From Clostridia bacterium (GTDB lineage Bacteria; Bacillota_A; Clostridia; Oscillospirales; CAG-272), in contig JAGBGE010000019.1 in assembly GCA_017936125.1 (NCBI GenBank), forward strand, positions 1 to 53,691: a stretch of DNA of 53,691 bases, written 5' to 3'. Below the pieces are notes generated by a model. It was not told the DNA's origin and made no database searches. It saw only the letters and a list, made by a program, of their open reading frames with translations. A program made the position numbers and the translations under genes. Shown here in pieces: positions 27,254 through 35,919 of the stretch. Position 1 is the stretch's first letter; the number at the start of each line of letters is the position of its first letter.

Positions 27254-28447
27254 TTATATTCCATTACCCCAGGGAGCAAGAATAGCCTCGTAATCTCTTA
27301 TACAGATAACTATGTCGGGCTTGTATTTTTCAATGTAGCTGTGCAAATCCATCTCATCGTAATATCTGTAATCAAGAGAATACATCGTATCAAAATTATA
27401 CCAAAGCAATGATTCCACCGCATTGGTGAAGCTATCTCCGTAAACGAGCACGGAAGGTAATTCCGGACGGTTCGTTTCAATTATCGTCTCGGAAATGTCA
27501 CCGCCCATATATACTCCGTACGTTGCATACTGCTCATCCTCGCCCGGAATGGAATATACGGTAGATGCCCCCTTGGAGCCGTAATTGTATCTGGTAAAGG
27601 GAACGTCAACATCAGGAATTATCATACCTATGGGCTCGCTTATATTCCACATATCAAAAAGCTTTCTGGTACGCGAACCGAGATACCTTGTTTGAACCTC
27701 GGTGTAAGAGAACTCACCGTCCTCAAGAGGATCAAGAACGTGCTTGCCGTCCAAGTTTATGCGGTCTATTATTTCGCTATACGTTGCATAGCCGCCGAGA
27801 ATACTGTAATGATTATCTATATTCGACGTATAGCTATCGGGTCGTCCTGCGTTCTCGTAATACTCGAGCATATCAATATAATCTACCGAAGCAGCATCGA
27901 GCTTTGGAAAAAGAGCCTTTCTTGACGCTACCGTATACTCATTTCTGTTATTCAAGTACCACGGATAAGCATCGCTTTTGCATACGTATTGGCAAGGTAC
28001 GGCAACGTAATAAAAGCTGCCTCCATATGATTCTACCAAATCGGTATGTGATTTCAGGTTTTCTGTCACCACGTCAGAGTAATAATTTACATTATAATCA
28101 CTTACAGTTTCGTAATCATTATAGGGTAAAAGAGTATCCTTGGCAACAATTACTTCATTTACTACCGGGCGATGAAGAATATAAAGATCTATAAAGGTAG
28201 ACAAGCGCAGGAAGGCTTCTCTCGATGACGATCTTTCTTTTATAAACGTATCAAAATCGGTGAAAAACGAGCCATCCATAACTCCGTCTACCGTTAACTC
28301 GGGAGCAGCTGAAAGATTCCTGTTCTCATAATACGAATACTGCTCGGGGTTTAATATAAGTCCCATAGCCGTTGCTACGGTCAACAAAAGACAGAAGCAA
28401 GCGATGAAAATCACGGAGAGTAAATGCGTTATTTTTTCTTTTTTCAT
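27254..28447 (-). CDS. DHHW/AlgJ-like SGNH-type protein of a polymer acylation pair
   Basis: The 397-residue protein has an N-terminal membrane anchor (LLSVIFIACFCLLLTVATAMG) and an extracytoplasmic domain. The domain shows DNHYSILGGYATY, a variant of the DxHWxxxGA signature, and a late SGNH-like strand VLVYGDSFTN. DHHW/AlgJ/AlgX proteins usually work with an MBOAT partner to acetylate a secreted polymer. The MBOAT gene is 17 bases upstream in the same operon. GGAGG lies before the ATG at 28447. No polymer synthesis genes are nearby, so the substrate is unknown. Confidence 0.8.
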   Translation of the reverse strand: MKKEKITHLLSVIFIACFCLLLTVATAMGLILNPEQYSYYENRNLSAAPELTVDGVMDGSFFTDFDTFIKERSSSREAFLRLSTFIDLYILHRPVVNEVIVAKDTLLPYNDYETVSDYNVNYYSDVVTENLKSHTDLVESYGGSFYYVAVPCQYVCKSDAYPWYLNNRNEYTVASRKALFPKLDAASVDYIDMLEYYENAGRPDSYTSNIDNHYSILGGYATYSEIIDRINLDGKHVLDPLEDGEFSYTEVQTRYLGSRTRKLFDMWNISEPIGMIIPDVDVPFTRYNYGSKGASTVYSIPGEDEQYATYGVYMGGDISETIIETNRPELPSVLVYGDSFTNAVESLLWYNFDTMYSLDYRYYDEMDLHSYIEKYKPDIVICIRDYEAILAPWGNGI

Positions 28448-28464
28448 AATCATTTCCTCCATTA

Positions 28465-29886
28465 TCAGAACTGGAAGTAAATAAACGGATTAAAGCTTCC
28501 CGACACAAGAGCTGTATAGGAAAGAATGAAAACAACAACGGCGAATGCTTTAGGTAATACCTCTTTCAGAATAAATACTCCGTTATTATCACTATACTTA
28601 TCGAGCATATTAGATAGCGCATTTTTGATTGGGAAGATACCTATAATTGCGCAAATAAATTCGGGAGCAAATTGCAAAAGATAATAAACGGTAGAGGATA
28701 TATCCAGCGAGCCGCCGCCAAACATAACGCCAAGATATTTAACACCGTCCTCAAGAGTCAAGGCGCGGAAGAATACCCAACCTATAATAACTATAAACAT
28801 TGTTAATATATGTCGGATCCACCTTGGTATTTTAGATAATATCTTATGCAAAACGAATTTTTCTAGTATAAGAAGCAATCCGTAGTATGCGCCCCATGCA
28901 ATAAAGTTCCAGGATGCGCCGTGCCAAAGACCTGTCAAAAGCCAGACGACAGCCAGATTGAAAATATGTCTTGCTGTGCTACAACGATTTCCGCCAAGGG
29001 GAATATATACATAATCTCTGAACCAGGTTGACAAAGAAATATGCCACCTGCGCCAGAAGTCCGTTACAGACGATGCTATATAAGGATAATTGAAGTTTTC
29101 GTTGAAGTGAAATCCAAAGATTTTGCCAAGACCAATAGCCATATCCGAATAAGCGGAGAAATCAAAGTAAATTTGCATAGTATAGGCTATAGCTCCAACC
29201 CAGGCAAGCGGTGTGGTTAAAAGCTCGGAATCAATTAACGCAAACACCTCGTCGGCAATAAGTCCCATAGGGTTAGCAATAAGCATTTTTTTGCCAAAGC
29301 CGAGCATAAATCTAACCAGTCCGTTTGAAACGTCGGAAACGCTATGCTCTCTTTGAATAATTTCCTTTTCTATATCCGTATATCGTACAATCGGGCCTGC
29401 AACAAGCTGTGGAAACAGCGAAATGTACAGAGCTACGTTCAAAGGATTTTTCTGAACAGGGGTTTCACCTCGATATACGTCCACAACATAACTGAGCCCC
29501 TGGAATGTAAAGAAAGAAATACCGATAGGAAGGGCTATATTTACTATCTCGGTTAAAATCCCGAGATCCTTTAGAATTGACGTAGCGAATCCCGCGTATT
29601 TGAAAATACCTATCATCAAAAGGTTTAACGCTACCGAAATCCAAAGACAGATTTTGCGGTTAATTTTTTTCTCGCAAAGCCCAACCCCGAGACCGCCGAT
29701 ATAATTGATTAAAATTGACAGTAATAGCAAGAAGAAATGCCTGATACCGCCAAAGGCATAGAAGATCATACTGAAAATCAGTAAAATTATATTTTTCCCC
29801 TTAATGCCAAGACGCGGTATCAAAAAATAAAGAACCAATAAAAGCGGTAAGAAAAATTGCACGAAAACATTACTGGTAAAAAGCAT
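28465..29886 (-). CDS. MBOAT family O-acyltransferase, AlgI/DltB-like
   Basis: The 473-residue polytopic membrane protein has the AlgI/DltB hallmarks: SDMAIGLGKIFGF, DFWRRWHISLSTWFRDYVYIPLGGNR, and LLTGLWHGASWNFIAWG containing the catalytic His of MBOATs. It moves an acyl group across the membrane for O-acylation of a surface polymer, with the next gene as partner. The ATG at 29886 (MLFTSNVFVQF) has GAGG upstream; the open frame extends further into the tRNA-associated repeat without a start signal. Confidence 0.93.
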   Translation of the reverse strand: MLFTSNVFVQFFLPLLLVLYFLIPRLGIKGKNIILLIFSMIFYAFGGIRHFFLLLLSILINYIGGLGVGLCEKKINRKICLWISVALNLLMIGIFKYAGFATSILKDLGILTEIVNIALPIGISFFTFQGLSYVVDVYRGETPVQKNPLNVALYISLFPQLVAGPIVRYTDIEKEIIQREHSVSDVSNGLVRFMLGFGKKMLIANPMGLIADEVFALIDSELLTTPLAWVGAIAYTMQIYFDFSAYSDMAIGLGKIFGFHFNENFNYPYIASSVTDFWRRWHISLSTWFRDYVYIPLGGNRCSTARHIFNLAVVWLLTGLWHGASWNFIAWGAYYGLLLILEKFVLHKILSKIPRWIRHILTMFIVIIGWVFFRALTLEDGVKYLGVMFGGGSLDISSTVYYLLQFAPEFICAIIGIFPIKNALSNMLDKYSDNNGVFILKEVLPKAFAVVVFILSYTALVSGSFNPFIYFQF

Positions 29887-29928
29887 GATAAACCTCACAT
29901 TGTAATAGGAAAAACGTATTTTAATTAA

Positions 29929-29994
29929 AAAAATATCCCCATCTTTGTTCGCAAAAAGCCTATAAAAAACCAAAGCCCCGAAGCATTTGCTTCG
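29929..29994 (-). repeat. 66-bp direct repeat, distal copy
   Basis: This is identical at all 66 positions to 30155-30220, offset 226 bases. On the minus strand it starts with the terminator arm CGAAGC-AAAT-GCTTCG and continues through a G/C-poor trailer. In this copy the outer GGGG of the terminator stem is lost. It sits just upstream of the MBOAT gene. Confidence 0.9.
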
Positions 29995-30154
29995 TGCTTA
30001 CCCGGGCATTTGCCTTCGGCAAAGATACCCTCACTTGTCGCTTACAAGCGAGCTTGACGCGTCTGCGTGGGGTATGCGAACCGGATTTCCTTCGCTTCGC
30101 GTGCGAAAGCACGGCCCGAAGCGATAGTAGCAGCTCCAGGCAACCCCGAAAAAC
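29995..30154 (-). ncRNA. tRNA-like element B: tRNA-Thr pseudo-copy carrying hairpin insertions
   Basis: Read on the minus strand, the element has GCTGCTAC like the tRNA-Thr acceptor. In place of the D and anticodon arms it has a hairpin (8-bp arms 30092-30099 and 30117-30124, inner CGTGC/GCACG), then CCGGTTCG of a T-arm (30077-30084). After GGTTCG comes an insert with a CATACCCCAC...GTGAGGGTAT stem (30067-30075 with 30025-30034) enclosing AAGCTCGCTTGT, then a TTTGCC/GGCAAA hairpin (30009-30023), and finally CCCGGGTAAGC. The order matches element A near 11070-11175. Its 5' end (30127-30148) is complementary to the tRNA-Thr 3' end. Transcription is unproven. Confidence 0.6.
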
Positions 30155-30220
30155 AAAAATATCCCCATCTTTGTTCGCAAAAAGCCTATAAAAAACCAAA
30201 GCCCCGAAGCATTTGCTTCG
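30155..30220 (-). repeat. 66-bp direct repeat, tRNA-proximal copy
   Basis: Identical to 29929-29994. It contains most of the tRNA-Thr terminator and its downstream trailer. Together with the tRNA-like element between the copies, it suggests a tandem duplication of a tRNA-plus-terminator unit. Confidence 0.9.
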
Positions 30221-30223
30221 GGG
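30190..30223 (-). terminator. Terminator after tRNA-Thr
   Basis: CCCCGAAGC (30202-30210) and GCTTCGGGG (30215-30223) form a perfect 9-bp stem, with TTTGGTTTTTT following on the minus strand. Confidence 0.85.
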
Positions 30224-30228
30224 TTGTC

Positions 30229-30304
30229 TGGAGCTGCTACCCGGATTCGGACCGGGGACCTCATCCTTACCAAGGATGTGCTCTACCAGCTGAGCCATAG
30301 CAGC
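30229..30304 (-). tRNA. tRNA-Thr(GGU)
   Basis: The minus strand gives a full cloverleaf: acceptor GCTGCTA/TAGCAGC, D-stem GCTC/GAGC, anticodon stem CATCC/GGATG with loop TTGGTAA (anticodon GGT, 30269-30271), T-stem CCCGG/CCGGG, and encoded CCA. A consensus promoter lies upstream and a terminator directly after it. Confidence 0.96.
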
Positions 30305-30339
30305 ATTTACCACAAGGATATTTCCTCGTGACGCAGATA

Positions 30340-30368
30340 ATTATATCAAATATTTTTCGGTTTGTCAA
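30340..30368 (-). promoter_or_regulatory. Promoter of tRNA-Thr
   Basis: On the minus strand TTGACA (30363-30368) and TATAAT (30340-30345) are 17 bases apart, about 36 bases upstream of the tRNA. Confidence 0.8.
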
Positions 30369-30404
30369 TACATTTTTGAAAAATTATATGTTTTTTTCTT
30401 TTTA

Positions 30405-30433
30405 TTGCAATATCTCTTATCTTATGCTATAAT
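30405..30433 (+). promoter_or_regulatory. Promoter of the phosphoesterase gene
   Basis: TTGCAA (30405-30410) and TATAAT (30428-30433) have a 17-base spacer and lie 37 bases before the ATG. It is divergent from the tRNA-Thr promoter. Confidence 0.75.
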
Positions 30434-30470
30434 ATTTCTGTAATCCAATTCTTTGAAACGGAGATTTATT

Positions 30471-31666
30471 ATGAAAAAAGTATTGCTTTCCATTTTGATA
30501 GCGCTCGTTGCTATCATCGCAGTCTTCGCAGTTGCTAACAGAATAAACGAGCAGGTGATGTATGAGTACATTGATAGCTTCGCTAAGGTTGAGATTGAAA
30601 ATCAGCTGGAGCCGCAGCTCGATGATGAGGGCGTGCCCTACTTCGTTACAGACGGTGACTTCAAGGTTATGCAGCTCACTGACGTACATATCTGTGGCGG
30701 TATTCTCTCTGTCGGAAAGGATAAAAAGGCTATCAACGCCGTTGCCGCTATGATTACTGCCGAGAAGCCCGACCTCGTTATCGTCACGGGTGACATTTCC
30801 TTCGCTGTTCCGTGGGCGGGAACGCTCAACAACCGCTTCGCGCACAGTATGTTTAAGCGACTTATGGAGAACCTTGGTGTGTACTGGACTGTCACTCTCG
30901 GTAACCACGACTCCGAGGTGTATAACTTCTATGACAGAGCCGCTGTTGCGGATATGTATGAGAGCGAGGAGCTGAAATACTGTCTGTTCTCGAAGGGCCC
31001 TGAGGATATCTTTGGTGAATGCAACCATATAATTAACCTCAGACAAAGCGACGGTCTTATTTCCAAGAGCTTTATTATGATGGATTCCAATTCCTACACC
31101 GACGAGGATCCCCTCGGTATCAAGTGGATATACGACAATATTCACGAGGATCAGGTAGATATTGGTACAAGGCGCAAATCGAAAAGCTCCATCAGCACAA
31201 CTCCGCGCTCGGAAGCACCGAAGCTGTAGAGAGTCTGCTCTTTATACACATTCCTCTGCTTGAGGTAAGAGATGCCTACAACGAGTATCTTGAGGCAGGC
31301 GAAAAGGATACCGATAACGTAAAGCATCTTTTCGGTAAAATCGGCGAAAGCGACCCTTACGTTTTCTCCTCCGAGGATCCCAGCGAGATGTTCAACGCTA
31401 TTCTTGAGCTTGGCAGCACTAAGGCTATCTTCTTCGGTCACGACCATCTCAACAATATGATGATGGACTACAAGGGAGTTGCTCTCTGTTACGGCTACTC
31501 GATAGATTACTTCGCATATGCCGGCATTGACAAGATCGGCTCTCAGAGAGGCTGTACAGTTATCAACTGCCGATACGGCGGTGTCATAGAGGTACTGCAC
31601 GAAAACTACTACCAGGATAAATACACTCCTCTTTACGAAAAAGAGACAGTAAATCTCGATAATTGA
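30471..31666 (+). pseudogene. Metallophosphoesterase gene with a 2-base frameshift
   Basis: The first frame (30471-31229) gives a membrane-anchored calcineurin-like phosphoesterase: N-terminal helix LLSILIALVAIIAVFAVAN, then TDVHICGG, VTGDISFA and TLGNHDSE. At GATATTGG (31158-31165) an apparent extra AT shifts the frame; without it the chain continues DQVDWYKAQIEKLHQHN in the frame ending at 31666. The shifted-off part holds the remaining metal ligands (FIHIPLLE and FFGHDHLNN). The untreated protein therefore stops after 252 residues and should be inactive. It could be a true recent mutation, a phase-variable site (unlikely, only two AT units) or an assembly error. CGGAG precedes the ATG. Confidence 0.85.
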
Positions 31667-31676
31667 TTTTTGCATT

Positions 31677-31708
31677 AAAAAGGCAACCGATTTTGTCGGT
31701 TGCCTTTT
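31677..31708. terminator. Bidirectional terminator between phosphoesterase and nuclease genes
   Basis: AAAAGGCAACCGA (31678-31690) and TCGGTTGCCTTTT (31696-31708) pair perfectly over 13 bases with a 5-base loop. It ends both convergent units. Confidence 0.85.
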
Positions 31709-31711
31709 GTT

Positions 31712-33256
31712 TTATTTACTTAATTCTTCAAGTAACGCTTTGTCAGTCACACCGAGTGTAAGGAGAAGAAGTATCTTTTCCTGGTCGGTTTCAATGTTTG
31801 CGATAAGGATATCAAGCGTAAGCTCGGAATCCGAGTAAATTGCGGGAATAAATACGACAGACCTCGTATCGCAATCAGAGCAGGTCTGCTCGCCAAGTCC
31901 CTTCTTAATATCGGTAGGCTCGTTAATAACCTTTATCTCTCCGTACGAGTGATTTCCCGTAGCGGCAATTTCCTTGCCCTTTGTAAGTATTTCACCGCAG
32001 TTAAGACAGCAGGTGTCACCGGTATATCCCGCCTTGCCGCAGGTGGCAGAAAGCTTGTTGCGCGTAACGGTATAGGAATGCGAGCATTCAGCCGCATTAA
32101 TGTCCTGCGTTTCCTGCTTGTCACAGCCTGTGCAGGTACGAACCTTGATGCCCTGCGCAGCATCTATAACCCACGCGGTATAGGTATGCAAACCTGTTGC
32201 GGAAATCTGTCCGCCCTTTGAAAGCAGCTTCTCGCAATCAACACAATAGGTATCTCCCGAGTAACCGCCTGCGCCACAGGTAGCGATAATCGCACCAACG
32301 ATTTTGGTGTTCGTATGAGAGCAGCTTGACTGCTTTGACGCCTCACCCGAGGGAGTGATCATATCATCGGGAACTTCCTTGTCAAAAAGCATCCAAGCGT
32401 ATTCGGGATAATCAATAAATACGTTACGGTTACCCTGGATTGCTCCGATAACCTCGTTTCTGCCCATTTCCCAGGTATCAACGGGGTCTTCTTTGCACCA
32501 CTTGAGAAGCACGTCTACGCTCTGGAATACCTGCGTGACGTTATTTGCGCCCCAGTCGGAGCCCCATCTGACCCAAACGTAAAGACAAATTCTCGCAACG
32601 TCACCCTTGACGTTATCGTTAGGCTCAAAGTAGGTTGAATTATAAGTACCGCCAAGCACTCCAACGGCAGGATCGGTTCCGTATTTCTCGCTTGCGTTAG
32701 ATCCGGCTTCACCGTACTTTTTGTTTCCACGCGAGCTGTTAACGCCTGCGTCGGAAGGACGGATATGGTGCAGGTCAGCGCCGCCGCCTCGGTCGTCATC
32801 ATTGTTTCCGCCAAGGCTCTTGGGCCATACGTGCTCTCTGTTCCAGCCGTTCCACTGCGACTGCGTAGCGGTATAGCTCGTGTAGAGAAGAAGAAGCGTC
32901 TGGTTGCTTCCGTCCTCGTTTTCACAGTCGGTCTGATTTGCCTTGTAATGACAGTCGTTATACGTGGACTTATATGTATGAGTGTCGGTCATCAGCTTTC
33001 TGAGCGACGCGAGAAGCGCTGACGAAGATAAATCGTCAAGCTCGTCATATGTATAGCTTCCCGTATAGTAGCTTGCGGCACTCGTTCCGTCAAGAGTCGT
33101 GCATACGGTGTCACGCTTGCCTGAATTGTACTGCTTCGAGTATACGAGCGTCTGCGCGGATACGCTCGCATCGACCGCGAATATCGGCAGGCAAGACGAG
33201 AATATCAGCACCAAGGCAAGCAAGAAGGCTACTAAACTCTTTGTATATCTTTTCAT
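31712..33256 (-). CDS. Secreted endonuclease I family nuclease with two Cys/His modules
   Basis: The 514-residue protein has a signal peptide (MKRYTKSLVAFLLALVLIFSSCLPIFAVDA) and an endonuclease I-type catalytic domain with WNREHVWPKSLGG and GADLHHIRPSD, followed by PVDTWEMGRNEVI and GNRNVFIDYPE. It ends with two modules of about 75 residues (CxH, ATC, GYxGDTYCxxC, GxH, TCxxC), likely zinc-binding, and a tail EKILLLLTLGVTDKALLEELSK. It is a paralogue of the 34079-35848 gene, which has one more module. It is probably the last gene of a three-gene operon, 49 bases after the lipoprotein. It likely degrades extracellular DNA or RNA. Confidence 0.85.
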   Translation of the reverse strand: MKRYTKSLVAFLLALVLIFSSCLPIFAVDASVSAQTLVYSKQYNSGKRDTVCTTLDGTSAASYYTGSYTYDELDDLSSSALLASLRKLMTDTHTYKSTYNDCHYKANQTDCENEDGSNQTLLLLYTSYTATQSQWNGWNREHVWPKSLGGNNDDDRGGGADLHHIRPSDAGVNSSRGNKKYGEAGSNASEKYGTDPAVGVLGGTYNSTYFEPNDNVKGDVARICLYVWVRWGSDWGANNVTQVFQSVDVLLKWCKEDPVDTWEMGRNEVIGAIQGNRNVFIDYPEYAWMLFDKEVPDDMITPSGEASKQSSCSHTNTKIVGAIIATCGAGGYSGDTYCVDCEKLLSKGGQISATGLHTYTAWVIDAAQGIKVRTCTGCDKQETQDINAAECSHSYTVTRNKLSATCGKAGYTGDTCCLNCGEILTKGKEIAATGNHSYGEIKVINEPTDIKKGLGEQTCSDCDTRSVVFIPAIYSDSELTLDILIANIETDQEKILLLLTLGVTDKALLEELSK

Positions 33257-33305
33257 ATTTTTCTCCGTTTTTTGTCGTAATTTGTAAATGTTAGTTTACA
33301 AAAAG

Positions 33306-34058
33306 TTATCCTATGATATCCTCACAGGCAACCTCGGTATATGCATCTGTTCCATCAGGTGCTGTAACCTTAACCTTTGAATTATAGTCATAATCGCACT
33401 CAATAGTCATATTAACACCGTAGGTTTCGCTGTTTATAGTAATTATAAATCTTGCGTTAAGTATGTAATTTACAGGCTTGCCGTCTTGTTTTTCAACATA
33501 GTATTCAGCATCAAGCATGCTTACGCCGGCATTAAGAGAAGCAAACTTCGCAGCGAAAACTGCTATGAGTGACGCTTTAGCGTCGTCCTTGATACCCGAG
33601 CAGGTGTATGCGGTAGCCTTACCCTCTGCGCTCTCGGTGACATTGTTGAAATCATCGGTATCAAGACTGGCGCCTGCGCCAACCTTGAGAAGAAGCTCGT
33701 CGCGCTTGCCTTGGTCGAAGGGCGCCTTTTCCTTTTCGGTAACGGTTTTACCCTCTGCATTGAGGGTGGTGTTATTATAAAGTGTGCCGTCGGCTACGGT
33801 GTAGGCTCTGTCGAGCTTAATATCGCCAAGTGAGGTTTCGGATACAACCATAAGGTTTTCGCCGTAGACGTAGAGGGTTACCTCGGATTTTTCGAGCGCT
33901 GCAATAGCGTCTGCCATAGCAGCGTCGTTTGAGGTGAACGAGGTTCTTACCGTTGCCTTGTAGGACTCAACGCTGTCAAAAAGACCGCAGGAAGCAAGGC
34001 AGGTGAATGCCATTATAAGCACAAGTGTAAGTGCTGTTAATTTGTTAAATATTTTCAT
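33306..34058 (-). CDS. Lipoprotein of unknown function between two nucleases
   Basis: The 250-residue protein has a lipoprotein signal peptide with lipobox LASC (MKIFNKLTALTLVLIMAFTCLASCG). The rest is a single domain of alternating short strands (TLYVYGENLMVVSETS, GTLYNNTTLNAEG, YIVEKQDG-like region), with an internal stretch KATAYTCSGIKDDAKASLI. I do not recognise the family. AAAGGAG lies 7 bases before the ATG at 34058. It lies 20 bases after the upstream nuclease and 49 before the next, so the three are probably one transcript; a role in holding or inhibiting the nucleases is only a guess. Confidence 0.75.
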   Translation of the reverse strand: MKIFNKLTALTLVLIMAFTCLASCGLFDSVESYKATVRTSFTSNDAAMADAIAALEKSEVTLYVYGENLMVVSETSLGDIKLDRAYTVADGTLYNNTTLNAEGKTVTEKEKAPFDQGKRDELLLKVGAGASLDTDDFNNVTESAEGKATAYTCSGIKDDAKASLIAVFAAKFASLNAGVSMLDAEYYVEKQDGKPVNYILNARFIITINSETYGVNMTIECDYDYNSKVKVTAPDGTDAYTEVACEDIIG

Positions 34059-34078
34059 AACCAATCTCCTTTATTACG

Positions 34079-35848
34079 TTAGTTAGACAGTTCTTCAATA
34101 AGAAGTCTGTCTGCCATTCCGAGAGTGAGAAGCAGAAGAATTCTCTCACCGTCGTTATCAAGACAAGCGATAAGCTCCTCGACAGAGAGGCTCGACTCGG
34201 TGGAAAGCGCGGGGATAAGACTAAGCTTCTCGTCAGCGCAGCCCTCGCAAACCTGCTTGCCAAGTCCCGACTTCAAGAGTGTCGGCTCGGTGATAATCAC
34301 CATCTCGGAGTAGATATGCTCGCCGGTAGCGGCAATCTTCTCGCCCTTCGTGATTATCTGACTGCATGTAGCGCAGCAGACGTCACCCGTATAACCGTCA
34401 ACGCTACAGGTAGCGTCGAGTTTATTTCTAACGATAGTGAAGCTGTGAGTACAGTTCTCAAGGTCAGCAGATACGGTTTCCTCTGCTCCGCAGGTAGCGC
34501 AGGAGCGAGTCTTGGTGTTCGCTTCCACGTTGATTACCCAGGCGTTGTAGCTGTGAAGTCCTGTTGCTGATATCGACTCACCGTAGATAACCGTCACACC
34601 GCAGGCTACGCAATATGTATCGCCCGTATATCCTGCCTTGCCGCAGGTAGCATTAGTCTGATTCTTAACAGAGGTAACAGAGTGAGCGCATTCAAAGTCC
34701 TTTGATTCGGTCTTGCCGCACACAGAGCAGGTGCGAGTGCTTGTACCGAGCGCAGCGTTATCTACCCAAGCACCGAAGCTGTGGTTGCCGGTTGCCGCGA
34801 TGGTTGTACCGCTTTTAATCTTTGCGTTACAGCTTGTACAATACGTATCACCCGTATAGCCCGCCTTGCCGCAGGTTGCGCTTGTAGCATTCTTTACCGT
34901 GGTATTAGTATGAGTACAGGTAGTGCTTCCTCCCGAGGAGCTACCGCCCGCATTTCCCGAGGGAGTAGTCATATTGTCAGGGATTTCCTTATCAAAGAGT
35001 ACCCACGCAAGCTCGGGGTAGTCGATAAATACGTTACGGTTACCCTGATAGGCTGCGACAACCTCGTTTCTACCCATCTCCCAGGTATCAACGGGGTCCT
35101 CCTCGCACCATTCGAGAAGAAGCGAAACGCTCTGGAACACGTTGGTAATGCTAGAGCACTTCGAGTAGCTTCCGCCGTATCTTACGTACATATAAAGGCA
35201 AATTCTCGCAACGTCGCCCTTGACGTTATCAAGAGGCTCAAAGTAGCTTCCGTAATATCCGCCAACAACACCGCTTGCCGCGTTGCCACCGGTAGCAGGC
35301 TTGCTGCTTTCAACACCGAACTTCAGGTTTCCGCGACAGCTGTTAACTTTGTTGTCCGAGGGACGAATGTGATGCAGGTCAGCGCCGGGGCCGGAGGTTT
35401 CATATCCGCCGAGCGACTTGGGCCATACGTGCTCTCTGTTCCAGCCGCTGTTAGCAGCGCCGGCAGTAGAGGTTACACTCGTGTAGAGGAGCAGCACCTT
35501 GCCGTTCTCGTTCTCGCAGTCGGTCTGATCAGCCATATTCTTGCAATCATCGTAGCTCGAATTCTTCTTATGCGTGCTTGTCAGGAGCGTGCGAAGCGAG
35601 GATAAAAGTGCTGACGAGGAAAGCGAGGACAAATTATCATACGTATTACTGCCGGTATAATAGCTTGCCGCGCGAGTTCCGCTCAGCGTAGTACAAACGA
35701 CGTCACGCTCGCCCGAGTTGTAGCTCGTCGAATAGCTCGACGGCTGCCCCGACGCGCGCGCATCGACCGCAAATATCGGCAGAGTCGAAGAAATTATAAA
35801 TATCAAAGCCAGCAGCAAAGCTACCGCGCTTTTCGTATACCTTTTCAT
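34079..35848 (-). CDS. Secreted endonuclease I family nuclease with three Cys/His modules
   Basis: The 589-residue protein has a signal peptide (cleavage likely near IFAVDA) and a catalytic domain with NREHVWPKSLGG (His140) and GADLHHIRPSD (His159/160). A Gly/Ser linker GNAGGSSSGGSTT leads to three tandem Cys/His modules of about 75 residues, each with CxH, ATCGKAGYTGDTYCxxC, ATGxHS and TRTCxxCG. The tail ERILLLLTLGMADRLLIEELS is shared with the other nuclease. It is first in the operon, behind its own promoter; GGAG precedes the ATG. Endonuclease I family members are non-specific nucleases needing a divalent metal. Confidence 0.87.
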   Translation of the reverse strand: MKRYTKSAVALLLALIFIISSTLPIFAVDARASGQPSSYSTSYNSGERDVVCTTLSGTRAASYYTGSNTYDNLSSLSSSALLSSLRTLLTSTHKKNSSYDDCKNMADQTDCENENGKVLLLYTSVTSTAGAANSGWNREHVWPKSLGGYETSGPGADLHHIRPSDNKVNSCRGNLKFGVESSKPATGGNAASGVVGGYYGSYFEPLDNVKGDVARICLYMYVRYGGSYSKCSSITNVFQSVSLLLEWCEEDPVDTWEMGRNEVVAAYQGNRNVFIDYPELAWVLFDKEIPDNMTTPSGNAGGSSSGGSTTCTHTNTTVKNATSATCGKAGYTGDTYCTSCNAKIKSGTTIAATGNHSFGAWVDNAALGTSTRTCSVCGKTESKDFECAHSVTSVKNQTNATCGKAGYTGDTYCVACGVTVIYGESISATGLHSYNAWVINVEANTKTRSCATCGAEETVSADLENCTHSFTIVRNKLDATCSVDGYTGDVCCATCSQIITKGEKIAATGEHIYSEMVIITEPTLLKSGLGKQVCEGCADEKLSLIPALSTESSLSVEELIACLDNDGERILLLLTLGMADRLLIEELSN

Positions 35849-35885
35849 ACTTATTTTTCTCCTTTTGACATAATATTACATTATA

Positions 35886-35914
35886 AATATACTATATTAT
35901 TTTAGATTTGTCAA
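35886..35914 (-). promoter_or_regulatory. Promoter of the nuclease operon
   Basis: On the minus strand TTGACA (35909-35914) and TATATT (35886-35891) have a 17-base spacer and lie about 40 bases before the nuclease ATG. Confidence 0.65.
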
Positions 35915-35919
35915 GTCAA

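Noticed and set aside
29929..30220. Direct repeats as a CRISPR array
   Set aside because: Only two 66-base copies, with tRNA-derived sequence between them and no cas genes.
29960..30313. 117-codon minus-strand frame over tRNA-Thr and the repeats
   Set aside because: It translates the tRNA, its terminator and element B; it is not a gene.
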